Shown here: positions 24,553 to 34,999 of the stretch, piece after piece
How the letters are laid out: each line of letters starts with the position of its first letter
Position numbering within the stretch: position 1 is the first letter of the stretch
Source of the DNA: Pocillopora verrucosa
Lineage: Eukaryota; Cnidaria; Anthozoa; Scleractinia; Pocilloporidae
NCBI RefSeq assembly: GCF_036669915.1
Contig: NC_089321.1
Coordinates: forward strand, 11,647,914 to 11,711,913
Length of the DNA: 64,000 nt
Direction: 5' to 3'
Program-made: the position numbers and the translations under genes
Notes under the pieces: generated by a model
Database searches by the model: none
What the model saw: the letters and a program-made list of their open reading frames with translations, nothing else
Told to the model about the DNA's origin: nothing

Positions 24553-25587
24553 GTTTTTTGTGAGGTAGTTTGATCAGTAATTTGTGATAATTATGTAAAA
24601 TAAATCACAAATCTAATTATTTAGAAATGAAGGGTGAACTCAGTATGTTTTTGGTTGGATTGTCAAAAATACAGTCCATTGAAAAGGCAAAATTGAAGGA
24701 AAGAGCTTTGTCTTTTAAAACGGTAGTTTTTGACTCGTGTTATTTAAGAAAACCTCCTCCCTTCCCTCTCCAGAAAAAAAGCGGGTTATAATCACAAGAA
24801 GGAATTTTACTTGCATTCGTTTTTTTAAGCTAAGACATTGTCGACCCTCCTCTCCCCACCCCTCACCCCTCCCTTCTCCATCCCTCGCCCCTCCCCTCTC
24901 CTGGTGTATTCCTTCATAAAGCCTACAATCATCCATCAATTCTGGTTTAAGCCGACAGTTAAAAATTATAGAAACTACACACTTTTCATCTGTACCTTTA
25001 AAAAGTAAATATGAAATTAATGCACTGACCACGTTTTGAGAGAAATTTTATTGAAGATCCGACTGATAAATCCGGTCTAATACCAATAACGTTAATGAGC
25101 GTAGCGTTCTGGTTCCCGCCATGAGTTGAATTATGGGACGTCATGCGACCAACTGACCGAGTGACCGAGTCTTCAAATTGGCAGCGCCGATTGTTGAAGT
25201 TTTAGCACATTTGAAGACAATTTTCAGGCTGTTACGTTACTTCTTGGAATATCAAGAAGCGGTGAGTCGCAAATGTTTATTCATACTTTTTAATGGCGGA
25301 GATAAATTTGAATTTAGGTCTGTTATGGAATAATGTCATTCCCTCGGTCCGCAGGACTTACGTCAAGATCGATAACTTGAGTCAATTTGTTTGACGTGCA
25401 AAAAAGACTTTCAACTTGAATGAGACTTTAAAATATTGGTTTAGTAAGATAGAAAAACACGAAAGAGGCAATAATAAAACAAGAACGAAGAAGGATGGCG
25501 GAGGATGGAGAGGATTGAAAATGATAAACTTGAAAAATCTTAAGCTTAATTATTCAATATGCACAAATCGCTTCTTGTTCTTCAAAG
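24553..25587. other. Intergenic between SLC5 and first K2P gene
   Basis: Holds a CT-rich tract (24845-24905) and, at 25165-25262, sequence that recurs at 31233-31325. No gene seen. Confidence 0.5.
25165..25262 (+). repeat. Duplicated 3'-flank segment, copy 1
   Basis: CAAATTGGCAGCG, TTTGAAGACAATTT and GTTACGTTACTTCTT occur in the same order and close spacing as CAAAATGGCGACG, TTTGAAGACAATTT and GTTACGTCACTTTTT at 31233-31325. Both lie just beyond the 3' end of a K2P gene. Confidence 0.55.
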
Positions 25588-27372
25588 TTAAAAAGGCTTT
25601 TCGGTTTGTTCGTTTATCTCCATTCCCATCTTTTCCATCGTTTCAGGATTTTTACCTCTTTGTTTTCTTCCCAACCGAGCCTTTAAATTCTTGAAAAATT
25701 CTTTGCACTCTTTACAATCCCGTGCCGAAACAAGTCCGTTGATTACATTCGACATGGCTGCCAAACCCAGGATGATGAAAATGATTCGAATTACTGTATT
25801 CCAGACTGGATGTTTTGACGGGCCACCTCCTGGGATCAAATCGCCAAATCCAACTGTTGTAAAAGTAATGAAGTAGGCATAGAAACCTTCAAAGAAAGTC
25901 CATTCCTGGACCTTTACCGCAGTTGCCGCCCCCACAAGTAAAATTATTATCAACAACATCAAACCCAGAAAAGCGCACTTTTCATTCAAGTGTCTTGGCT
26001 TGCTCTCTCTCTTAAGGCAACGGGATTCGAATTTTGTGACGAGGAGTCGCTCACTGCGTAGCATTCGTTCTCCAACCACCTGCAGGAACAATATGTTGAT
26101 CGGGATACCAAACAAGGCGAAGATTATACAAAAGGCTCGGCCGCCTGTGGTCACTGGAGTGATATTGCCATATCCTTGGAAGAGAAAAAACACATTTTTA
26201 ATCTAGAGTTTTGAATCTTATCTCTGAACTTTCCAAAGCAACAGATCATGTGGTCATGAAGAAAATCTAGACGCGAGTATGTCCACCTGTTCGGGGGAGG
26301 GGGGGGGGGGGGGGAGTGAGGGCCCTTCAACAGGAAGCTACAGGATACGAGGATGTAAGGGGGTGTATGAGGAGGGGGGTGGTGGTGGGTTGGGATGTCT
26401 CTTGGCACAAGAAAACCAGCTGAAACTGTAAAGGTCTGTATTCTGTGACACGGTGATTTGTTTCAGAATTACGTGACGTTGGACAGATGTTGCGTGACCA
26501 CAAATACTCTACTAAGTTTTCTTAAGCGGTAAAGTCACGCGACAAGGAAGAAAAAAAAAAAGAGTATTCATAAGATGTAGATGCCTGAAAAGTTTGCACA
26601 GTTAGCGAAAAAAGAAAACTGAAGGATGAAAGCTCTAGAGATCCGTTCACAGAGCTTAAGCTAAACAATGAGTGAAGGCCAGGTGAAATCATGGTCACGA
26701 GTATGCAAGGCTTCAACACTTCATCTAAGCTCAACTTTCACTCCAGAATTAATGCATGCCCCGCTTTTGCAAATAGGATCTCTCACCGACGGATTTTTTT
26801 CTATCTTTTATTATTTTGTTTTAAGACGATGCTTCAAGGCATATTTTAGATAACAAGACATATTTCCAATTAGGAGTGAATGCCCCCGCTCAATTACTTT
26901 GATCGACATTTTGCAATCGTTCCTGTCCTAAGTAATATTAGATACTAAATAATTAAGTGGATTGAAAACATTCAGAATAAGGCGTTTCAAGTTTTTAAGC
27001 AATTAATTTTATCTTGGGAGAGAAGGAGAATAACATAAGAGGGAATTCCTTAAAATTCAACAACTCACCGATTGTTGTTACCAGTTGAACCACGAAAGAT
27101 ATCGATTCACGATAACTCCATTCCGGTCCATCACTCGAGGCCGACGAAGCTGCTTCAACTTGCTTCACAATGCTGTCAAATTCGGCCTCACTCATGTTAT
27201 ACTTGGCTATTATATTGTCTTTAATGTTCTCCAATAGCTGTGGTTTCGATTGCTCGGGGTCGGGTTTATCGTCGCGTTCAACAGCTCTGAATATAAACAT
27301 GCCAACCATAAGATATATGAACCAGAGAAGAAATAAATACAGAAGCGCTCGGTTTTTTCCGCACTCCGCCAT
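25588..27372 (-). CDS. Two-pore-domain potassium channel, paralogue 1
   Basis: Two exons, 27069-27372 and 25588-26174, join to 296 aa. Layout: helix 1 (~9-28, LLYLFLLWFIYLMVGMFIF), an extracellular cap with glycosylation site N59-M-S, pore 1 filter TTIGYGN (Gly102-Tyr103-Gly104), helix 2 with IIFALFGIPINILF, helix 3, pore 2 filter TTVGFGD (Gly210-Phe211-Gly212), helix 4, then a short basic C-terminus. Two different P loops in one four-helix chain define K2P leak channels, which dimerise in the plasma membrane and set resting potential. The single intron splits the first filter glycine codon in phase 1, as is common in animal K2P genes. The subfamily (TREK/TALK/TASK-like) is not resolved. First of three tandem paralogues. 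Confidence 0.92.
26286..26315. repeat. Poly-G tract in K2P intron
   Basis: GGGGGAGG followed by an uninterrupted G run inside the paralogue 1 intron. Similar G or C runs occur at 27893-27909, 28436-28452, 61933-61949 and 63808-63821. Confidence 0.8.
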
Positions 27373-28494
27373 CTCTGAGAGTTTTTTTCTTTCAGTGGCG
27401 TTTTATTCCGTCGAGTTATTAGCTCGTTCACGCCGAATTTGAATCATTGAACACTTAGCAATTCTTATAATTGTGACAAATGACCTGAAAAGTTAATGCA
27501 TTTTTATTAATATATCAAATATGATAAGCATCTGTTGTTGTGAGACGAATCTTCAATTTATTTTACGTCACGGCACATAATAAGAAGGAATTTAGTTTTT
27601 GCTTTCAAGGAATGCTTTGAATAAGGCAAAAAATGTAGAGATACAAAAAGCACACCAAAAAGAAGAGGAACGTTTAAGATTCACACGAATTGAAAATTTC
27701 GAGCTTAAAAACTGTAGGTTAATTAAACCGTGACGCTAGGGCTGCCTCTAATTACAGATGGTTCCAATATTTGCATTTACTCAACATGGTATTGTTTCAC
27801 TTTACTTGCAAAAACGCCCTCAAATGAGATCTGTCATTTAGATTAGGTGCAGGCCAATTGGGAGGGTGGTTGTTCTCGAGTCTCAGAAATGTTAGGGGGG
27901 AGGGGGGGGAACGGAATCTAAATTTCATTTCCCGACCCTAATTTGCCCAATTTCCATTTACTTATAAACTTCACGTTCCCGAATAATCAGCATATACCAG
28001 CTCTCATCCAGGCCAAGTGGAACTTCCTGAGTGGGAGTGGGAGGGGAAGGATTGGGTTCTGAAGGGGAGGGGAAGTAGAGGCAGTCAAGGTCTTTATTTT
28101 TCACAGGGTTCCATTTGTGTTTGGCGCATATAAACAAAAATTATTTAAACCGCACAGAAATCGCCATAGACGAACCTAATAAAACTTATTAAAGTTCTAA
28201 ATATATTAAATCAAATGGATACACTTTTAAAGTACAAATGGATTCTAAATTGCTCGAACTCGCTAGATGTAGGAGCCATGTAGGTTTGATCATGATATTC
28301 ATAGCAGCAGAAAATAGCAAAAAACGAACTGTAATTTTCACTCATGTCCTAAATTCCCCAAAGTGTGCTGTAGAGGTAGGAGGATAGAAAAGAATTCCCT
28401 ATGCCTCCCTACCGAGGAACGGTCATTATTTATCGCGGGGGGGGGAGGGGGGTTTTCACCCTGTAGTATTCAAATGATCCTCTCTCAATACACT
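27373..28494. other. Intergenic between K2P paralogues 1 and 2
   Basis: 5' flank of paralogue 1 and 3' flank of paralogue 2. It contains G-rich tracts near 27900, 28040 and 28440 and no gene. Confidence 0.5.
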
Positions 28495-30006
28495 TCATAT
28501 TGGCGCTGCAAGCTGCGAATCGTTGTTTTTCGGATCTTCGTTACGGTATTCAGTTAACTCTACTCCACCACCGCTCTCCTTTGTTTCAGGAATATCAACA
28601 CTTTCCCCTCTTCTGCAAAAATTCATGTAAGTTTTCAAATATTGTAGACATTCAGTAGACTCCATAACCGCGATCAGTACATTCGACATGGCCATTAAAC
28701 CCAGGATGATGAACACGATACGAATTACTGTGTTCCTGACGCGATGTTCTGTTGAACTGTCTCCTGGTATCATATCCCCAAATCCAACTGTTGTAAACGT
28801 GATGAAATAGGCGTAAAAACCGTCCAAAAATGTCCATTCGTCAATCGTTTGTTGGACAGCCGCAGAAATAAGTAACAAAGTAACGAAGAGCACAACTGCA
28901 CACAGAGAACATTTTTCATTTAGGAATTTCGGCTTTTCATTCCTCTTCAGGCAGCGTTTTTCGAATTTCGTGATGAGAAATTTTTCGACTTCACGCAAGC
29001 CTTTACCAACGGACTGCAAAAACATAATGTTTATCGGGATTCCAAAGAAAGCGAAGATTATACAAAACACACGACCGCCATTTGTCACTGGAGTAATGTT
29101 ACCATAACCTCGAAGAAAAAAATGATAATAAAGAAATAAAATTAGATGAAATGAAGAAAGATTTCTTGACTTCTCTTCTTTGGCTATGGCCGCTTGATCA
29201 GAAATTGAAAACAAATTAAAAATGCGAAGTAAACACGCCTATAATTTGCAGGGTCTAAGGTCCCATCACAAAATGGACACATTGAATAGAAGGAAGGTCG
29301 CGTGATTGCAAAAGATCGAATAAATTCATGGTGCTCCACTGAGCCATGATAAGTTTTAATCAATTCTTAGTAATTTATTTATTTCCTTTCGTTGAAACCG
29401 AAAATTTCAAACTACACTAATGTTTTCTGTGGGCACATAAAACTTCTAATAATAGTTCCCGGAAGTGGTTTTGGAGACAATTACGTCATCTCGAAACTGA
29501 TAGGTTCATGAAGAAAATACCTGAACACAGACGCTGATTTTACAGAAGTCAATTCTTATCCGTATTTCAAAGATTTATAACATTATTCATGCATCCTCAA
29601 GTACTTACGAACCAACAGGTGTTCACAATTTTACAACATCACGCAACATTGATCCACGCATAGCTTGATCTACGGTATCTAAGGATATTTGAATTAGAAG
29701 ATCTGTCATCTAATTACCTATTGTTGTCACAAGTTGAATCACGAAAGAAACAGAATCGAGATAGCTCCATTCTGGTACGCCATTCGAAGACGAAGCTGCC
29801 TCAATATGCTGCACAATATTGTAGAATTCTGCTTCGCTCACGTTGTACGCGGATGTTATTTTGTCTTTGGCTATCTTTAGCCGTTGCTCTTTGGATTTCT
29901 CTTGCTTTCCTTCGCCATCGTGTTCCACAGCTCTAAAAATTAGCACTCCAATGGTGAGGTAAAAGAACCAGAGAAGAAATAAAATCAGTAGATTTCGAAC
30001 ATTCAT
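28495..30006 (-). CDS. Two-pore-domain potassium channel, paralogue 2
   Basis: Exons 29718-30006 and 28495-29108 join to 300 aa. Helix 1 is LLILFLLWFFYLTIGVLIF; the cap carries an NVS glycosylation site; pore 1 is TTIGYGN (Gly97) and pore 2 TTVGFGD (Gly205-Phe206-Gly207). Helix 4 is VIRIVFIILGLMAMSNVLIA. The tail is longer and more acidic than in its neighbours, ending NNDSQLAAPI. It is split at the same phase-1 position in the first filter glycine codon as paralogues 1 and 3, so the three arose by tandem duplication. It differs most in the helix 2-3 linker and the P2 outer loop (MIPGDSSTEH against LIPGGGPSKH), where gating differences might lie; that is inference. Confidence 0.92.
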
Positions 30007-31353
30007 CTTTTAAGATTTTCGCGCGACTCAATCAGACTCAATGATGCACAGCACGCTATCATCCCTCCTTGAGTTGTTCCGTGACAATGATTATCTCGCT
30101 GCGATCCTTTTGGTCAGCGTACGAGGAAGAAGCCAGCCGACGAGCTGTTTGAGCGGAAAGCGCAGCAACTAGGTTTTAGTTTATCGGTCACTAATGTGAA
30201 GTCAATCAGCTAATTTTTCAATAAAAAGGAATCTCACATTTTGCTCGAAATTTTATTTGAAATGGTCGAGTTTCCTTTAATTTTACTTTGATTTAAAGGG
30301 ACTTTTGCGTAGTTCCTAGCTTGCATAAATTTAACTCCTAACGAGCTCCAAAAAGCTTCTCGGGATGGCAGAAGATACATGCTTAAAAATTAAAAAATTA
30401 ACACAGAGCAGAGACTACGCGTCTTCCGGCGAAGACCGAGACCAAACCACCGAGGCAAAGACAATTTTCTAAGAAAACCTTTCGACTCCAGACTTAACTG
30501 AACTTAGTTTTAACATTGATTATAATCAAATAATTCCTGATTCACGATAAAACTTTTCATGAGAAAACCGAAAAAGAACATGAAGGGGGAGGAGAAAGAG
30601 AAAAATTGTCACGTGAAATTAAAAAACTGAGATTTTCTACAAGAACGATGGTGATTTTTCTCATCACCATCTGCTATTTTGAGCACCCAAAACTCCGGCG
30701 CATTATGCTGTTATGATCCTCGCAGGAGCGTGAAAACCGGATGGTTCTGCACAAGGCTACCCCTCTTATTACTTTAAGGAGAGGAATTCCCGATCAGCTC
30801 ACTCACACATAGAAAGGAAAGTGGCCTACAAAATGATATTCCTTAATCCTTTGTAAATTTATTCGTTCAATGGATAAGTGACAAGAAATTTTTATCGTCA
30901 CTATTATAATCTATATGTAAAGAGTTTATCTCCATTATCAAAATCTTCACGAAAAGATTTATTTCCTGCCAAAAGATCTGTTACTTGCAGACTACTGAGG
31001 GTACCTTAAATGTTCAAAACTTGCCTTCGAATGTGGTGAAAATTCAACCAGGGACATCGCAATTTTGAAACAACTCAGTAACCAGGCCTCACGAGCAAAA
31101 ATACAACGCACAAAGCACTTGCAGTTTAGTTGCTGCTTTGGTTGCTACGTAAAGAAATAACTTGACTCCAGAATTCCTTTTTGTGTTTTTTTTTTATGTA
31201 TGACCTTACTACGTCACGTTTAAGCGGCCAGGCTGCCGAGCAAGATTCAAAATGGCGACGTTCGTTTTTTAATTTGAAGACAATTTATGAAGAGTTACGT
31301 CACTTTTTCGGGAAACTAGAAAAGCGTCACTGTCATAATAGCGGAGATAAAAA
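30007..31353. other. Intergenic between K2P paralogues 2 and 3
   Basis: Promoter side of paralogue 2 and 3' flank of paralogue 3. No gene seen; the segment at 31233-31325 is the second copy of the 25165-25262 sequence. Confidence 0.5.
31233..31325 (+). repeat. Duplicated 3'-flank segment, copy 2
   Basis: See 25165-25262: three shared words in the same order, ending in AGAAGCG/GAAAAGCG. It sits 29 bases beyond the stop of paralogue 3. Confidence 0.55.
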
Positions 31354-32878
31354 TCAAATCGTTTCTGGAGCATAGTTCTCATTTAACTCCATTTCATTAG
31401 TTTTTGGCGTCTCAGAAATATCCACACTTCTCTTTTTATCGCAGCGCGCGCCCAATCTCCGGAACAATTCCATACTCTCGGTGCAATTCACAAGTCCATT
31501 GATCACATTCGACATGGCCGCCAAACCCATGAGGATAAAGAAGATGGCAAGCACATGCTTTGCCGTTGGAGAACCACCAGCCATTGACCCTGGGATCAGA
31601 TCACCAAAGCCTACTGTTGTAAAAGTTATAAAGTAAGCATAGAAACCTTCAAAAAATGTCCAGTTTTCCATCTCAATTTGACTCCCGGCGCCTGCAAATA
31701 ATATAATCAGCAACAGAAGAATACCCACGAAAGAGCATTTTTCATTCATGAATTTTGGCGCTCCCTCTCGCTTCAGGCAGCCTTTTTCGAATTTCATGAT
31801 GAGAAAATGCTCGCCGCGAAGCATTCTTTCTCCAAGTAACTGCAGGAATATGATGTTGATCGGGATACCAATGAGGGCAAAGATTATGCAAAGCACTCGG
31901 CCACCTGTTGTCACTGGTGTAATGTTACCATAACCTTGAAAGAGAACAAAATATGAAATAACTGAAATGACAAACGGCAGTATTCGTTTTTGTATACCGG
32001 ATATTATTAGAAATGATACAGAGTCATATCTAAGGAAAACGCTGTTGAAGTGACGTCAACTCCCGTGCGCCTTGCTTGCAAGTATTATTATCACGCAACA
32101 ACTCCCGCTAAGAAAAGCGTGACATCCCTGAGAACAGCTGGAATTGCGTGACTTGAAGGGTTTATGTGAAATTATGAAGAGAAGAAAAGTTAAAGGAAAT
32201 ATCTTGTCTTAGATATTATTCTCTTTTTTTCATTACTTCTTTGCTTGAAATGTATTGATCTTGAAAGGAGAAATTCATTCTTTGTTGAAGGTAGTGAAGG
32301 GGATCGATGATTTCAAAGATTACTTTTCCAAACATTCCAAAATGACAAATGACGACACTCACGTATCACGATCAAACGATCTTGCTCTTACTGTGGCAAA
32401 AATGAAGATCGAGCAACACGACCGAGAGGAATGGAAGCGTTCGAGTTGTTTCAAACTGGTGAGAAACGTTTTACTTGCTGTGACGATTGACCAGTTATCG
32501 TTCAGTTAAGTTTAGCTATGAAAACAAACAAAACAATCAAACGAAGTTTTCAGAATTGTCCTACTTACCAATTGTTGTCGCCAATTGAATCACAAAAGAA
32601 AGTGATTCGGTATAGCTCCATTCTGGTCCACCACTGGAATCCGATGAAGCTGTTTCAATCTGCTGTACAATGATATCAAACTCTGCTTCACTCATGTTGT
32701 ACTTAGTCGTCACATTGTCTTTAATTGCGTCCAAGGACTGCTTCTTGGCGTCCTCTTGTGGTTTGTTCTCATTCTCAGTACGTTCAATAGCTCTGAACAC
32801 AAACATTCCAATAATCAGATAAATTACCCAGACGAGGAATAAAAACAGGAGTGTTTTTGCCTTTCCGCTTCCAGCCAT
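31354..32878 (-). CDS. Two-pore-domain potassium channel, paralogue 3
   Basis: Exons 32569-32878 and 31354-31934 join to 296 aa. Helix 1 TLLFLFLVWVIYLIIGMFVF, cap with a YNMSEAEF glycosylation site, pore 1 TTIGYGN (Gly104), helix 2 IIFALIGIPINIIFLQLLG, helix 3 GILLLLIILFAGAG, pore 2 TTVGFGD (Gly212-Phe213-Gly214), helix 4 AIFFILMGLAAMSNVINGLV. It is closer to paralogue 1 than to 2 (shared ERMLR linker start and NVINGLV). Same phase-1 intron in the filter glycine codon. A TATA-like GATTATACTTTC lies ~70 bases upstream of the start on the coding strand. Confidence 0.92.
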
Positions 32879-33784
32879 CTGAATTTCTTCTTGTTCAGAA
32901 ATAGTCTGCTAACTCGATTATCATGCCAAGCGCGCAGCGGAGAAAGTATAATCAAGCAATTATCGTTGCCATGGTAGAGGGACGATTGTTTTATAATACC
33001 CCTTTTGTTTCGTCCAGAAGACATTCAAAGCAAATTGCTTAACTTGCTTGGGGAAAGAAAAAATTAAAAGTAATTTTGCAAAGAAACTTGCAATGTAAAC
33101 ATAAATTTGTCATTTCCGAGACTATTTACAGAAAGAAATAATATCCAAATTAGCTTATTTCTCTTGTTATTTTTAATCAAAGAACAGAGAATACAACAAT
33201 ATACAGTCTTTTGTAATATTGTTTTGTATTCTTGGACTAAAATTATCATAAACAGCAGAGTTTTTTTGCGAGCTAAAGCTGTTGATTCATTAAATCTATC
33301 TGTTCGAAAGTTAACGCGAACAACTCTCGCTCTGAACGTTAAGCTGTATTTACACGAGCAAACATTTATTTGACAAGTTTCCTTTAGAAACTTTTTCTGA
33401 CAATCGTAGAAGGAAAATATGCCTGAATAGTCAAAGAAAAACTCGTTAAGAACGAAATTTGCGACGGCAGATGTTGTGAGAAAGTGGCTGAAAGGGGCTT
33501 CAGGAGGATTACATTCTATCAATTTTGTCCTTAACGCGATGATTTAATTTTTACTTTTATTTCTTCGCTAGATTTTATTGTTTTTAAGTTTTTTTTTCAA
33601 CGATTTAGGAAGAGCCACGAGATCAACTGGTGAAGAAGCGTCTACTTACCATCGAATTTTGTGAGTAAAATGTTAAAATTTTGGAGATGAACAGAAGAAA
33701 ATTGAAAGGTGTCCTACTGTAAAATTTGCATATAAATAAAACTCCGCTTAGTATAACTTAACAAAAGTTATACGTGGTTTTTAT
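32879..33784. other. Intergenic, no gene
   Basis: 5' flank of K2P paralogue 3. The minus-strand open frame here begins at TTG and has no recognisable domain. Confidence 0.5.
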
Positions 33785-34310
33785 CTCGCACATTTATTAT
33801 TTACAAGTAAGTTTTTCTCGGCATGCAGTCGTCGATACTTGACGGTTTTATTATTCACGCGCAAGTTCCTCTTGGCATTTTTTCTTCACAATCAAGTTGT
33901 CTTAGTCGTTGACGTACTTATTATACACGAGCGAGTTTTTCTTCGCAATTGCAGTCGTCAAAACCTGACGCATTCATTTTTCACAAGCAAGTTTTTTTTT
34001 GCAATGATCCTTGTCAGAACCGAACGCATATATTTTTCCAGAAAGGTTTTCTTAGCAATTGCAGTTGTCATCACTTGACGCATTTCTTTTTTCACGAGCA
34101 AGTTTTTCTTGGAAATTTCAGTCATCGATTCCTAAAGCTGTTATCATCCATGAGCTAGTTTTCTTGGAAACATTACCTTTACCTTTTTATTACATGACGC
34201 ATTCATCATGCACAAGCAAGTTTTTCTCAGCAGGTGCAGTCGTCAAGAACTGACGCTTTTCTAATTCACGAGGACGTCTTTTTGGCAATTGCACTTGTCA
34301 GAAAGGAAAG
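33785..34310 (+). repeat. Degenerate ~57 bp minisatellite, about nine units
   Basis: Units follow TTGACGCATTCATTTTTCAC then GAGCAAGTTTTTCTTGGCAA then TTGCAGTCGTCA. Unit starts (TGACG or variant) are visible near 33839, 33911, 33967, 34020, 34075, 34190 and 34251. Identity between units varies and length drifts by several bases, so it is an old array. Short plus-strand frames across it are by-products. Confidence 0.8.
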
Positions 34311-34999
34311 AGTTCGAAATCCAATTTGGCATCAAAAACATTTGTGCAACACTCACACTGACACTGCCATTTTGAAACTCGATGGGAAACCTGGCCCCTA
34401 ACCTGTGATTACAGTGCCAAGGAAAACTACTGATGAACAAACTTGTAAATAGAGGCAGATTCTATGATAAGCTCAAATAATAATAAAAAAATGTCTCGTT
34501 AAGTTTTACTATACTCTTTCTAAGAAAAAATCACTTAGATGTTCTTGTAAGTGGATGTAATTAAACCTTTCAAATGCTACTTTCAAGGCATTTCAAAAGA
34601 GCACCTGTAAAAATAGCAACTGGAAGGTTTTCCAACACAGAGCGCTTTGTAAATAGTTGTGTACATTGTTGTCAATTGATCACTTTGCATATCAAAACAA
34701 CTGTCGTTGTACAAAATTAACTAAAAATAGCAACCTGCTCTTTTATTGATTATTTTTTTCTTTTATTAAAAAAAAAAACAAACAAAAAAACATACACAGG
34801 TCTTTGGATACAAGCAACATAGTGAGTTGTTCTGCTCTGAGAGGGCTTACTAAAACTGCATTTTTAAGTACGTTTTAAGCCATTAAATGTCTCGGATAAA
34901 AAAAATTAAAAAGACAACAAGATTGGAAATGCGCTCCTCCCTTAGACCAAGGTTGATATTTATACAGTCATATCAAACACTCACAATTGAGTTTTCATA
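34311..34999. other. 3' flank of ALKBH1
   Basis: AT-rich, with an A-rich run near 34767. No gene or clear repeat. Confidence 0.4.

Noticed and set aside
24715..25032. Arg/Gly/Glu-rich frames around 24.8 kb
   Set aside because: Produced by a CT-rich simple-sequence tract; no conserved content.
33064..33522. 152-codon minus-strand open frame
   Set aside because: Begins at TTG, has no domain, AT-rich composition typical of chance frames; lies in the K2P 5' flank.
33839..34253. Overlapping plus-strand frames with Phe-rich repeated peptides
   Set aside because: They follow from the minisatellite, shift frame between units and have no start context.
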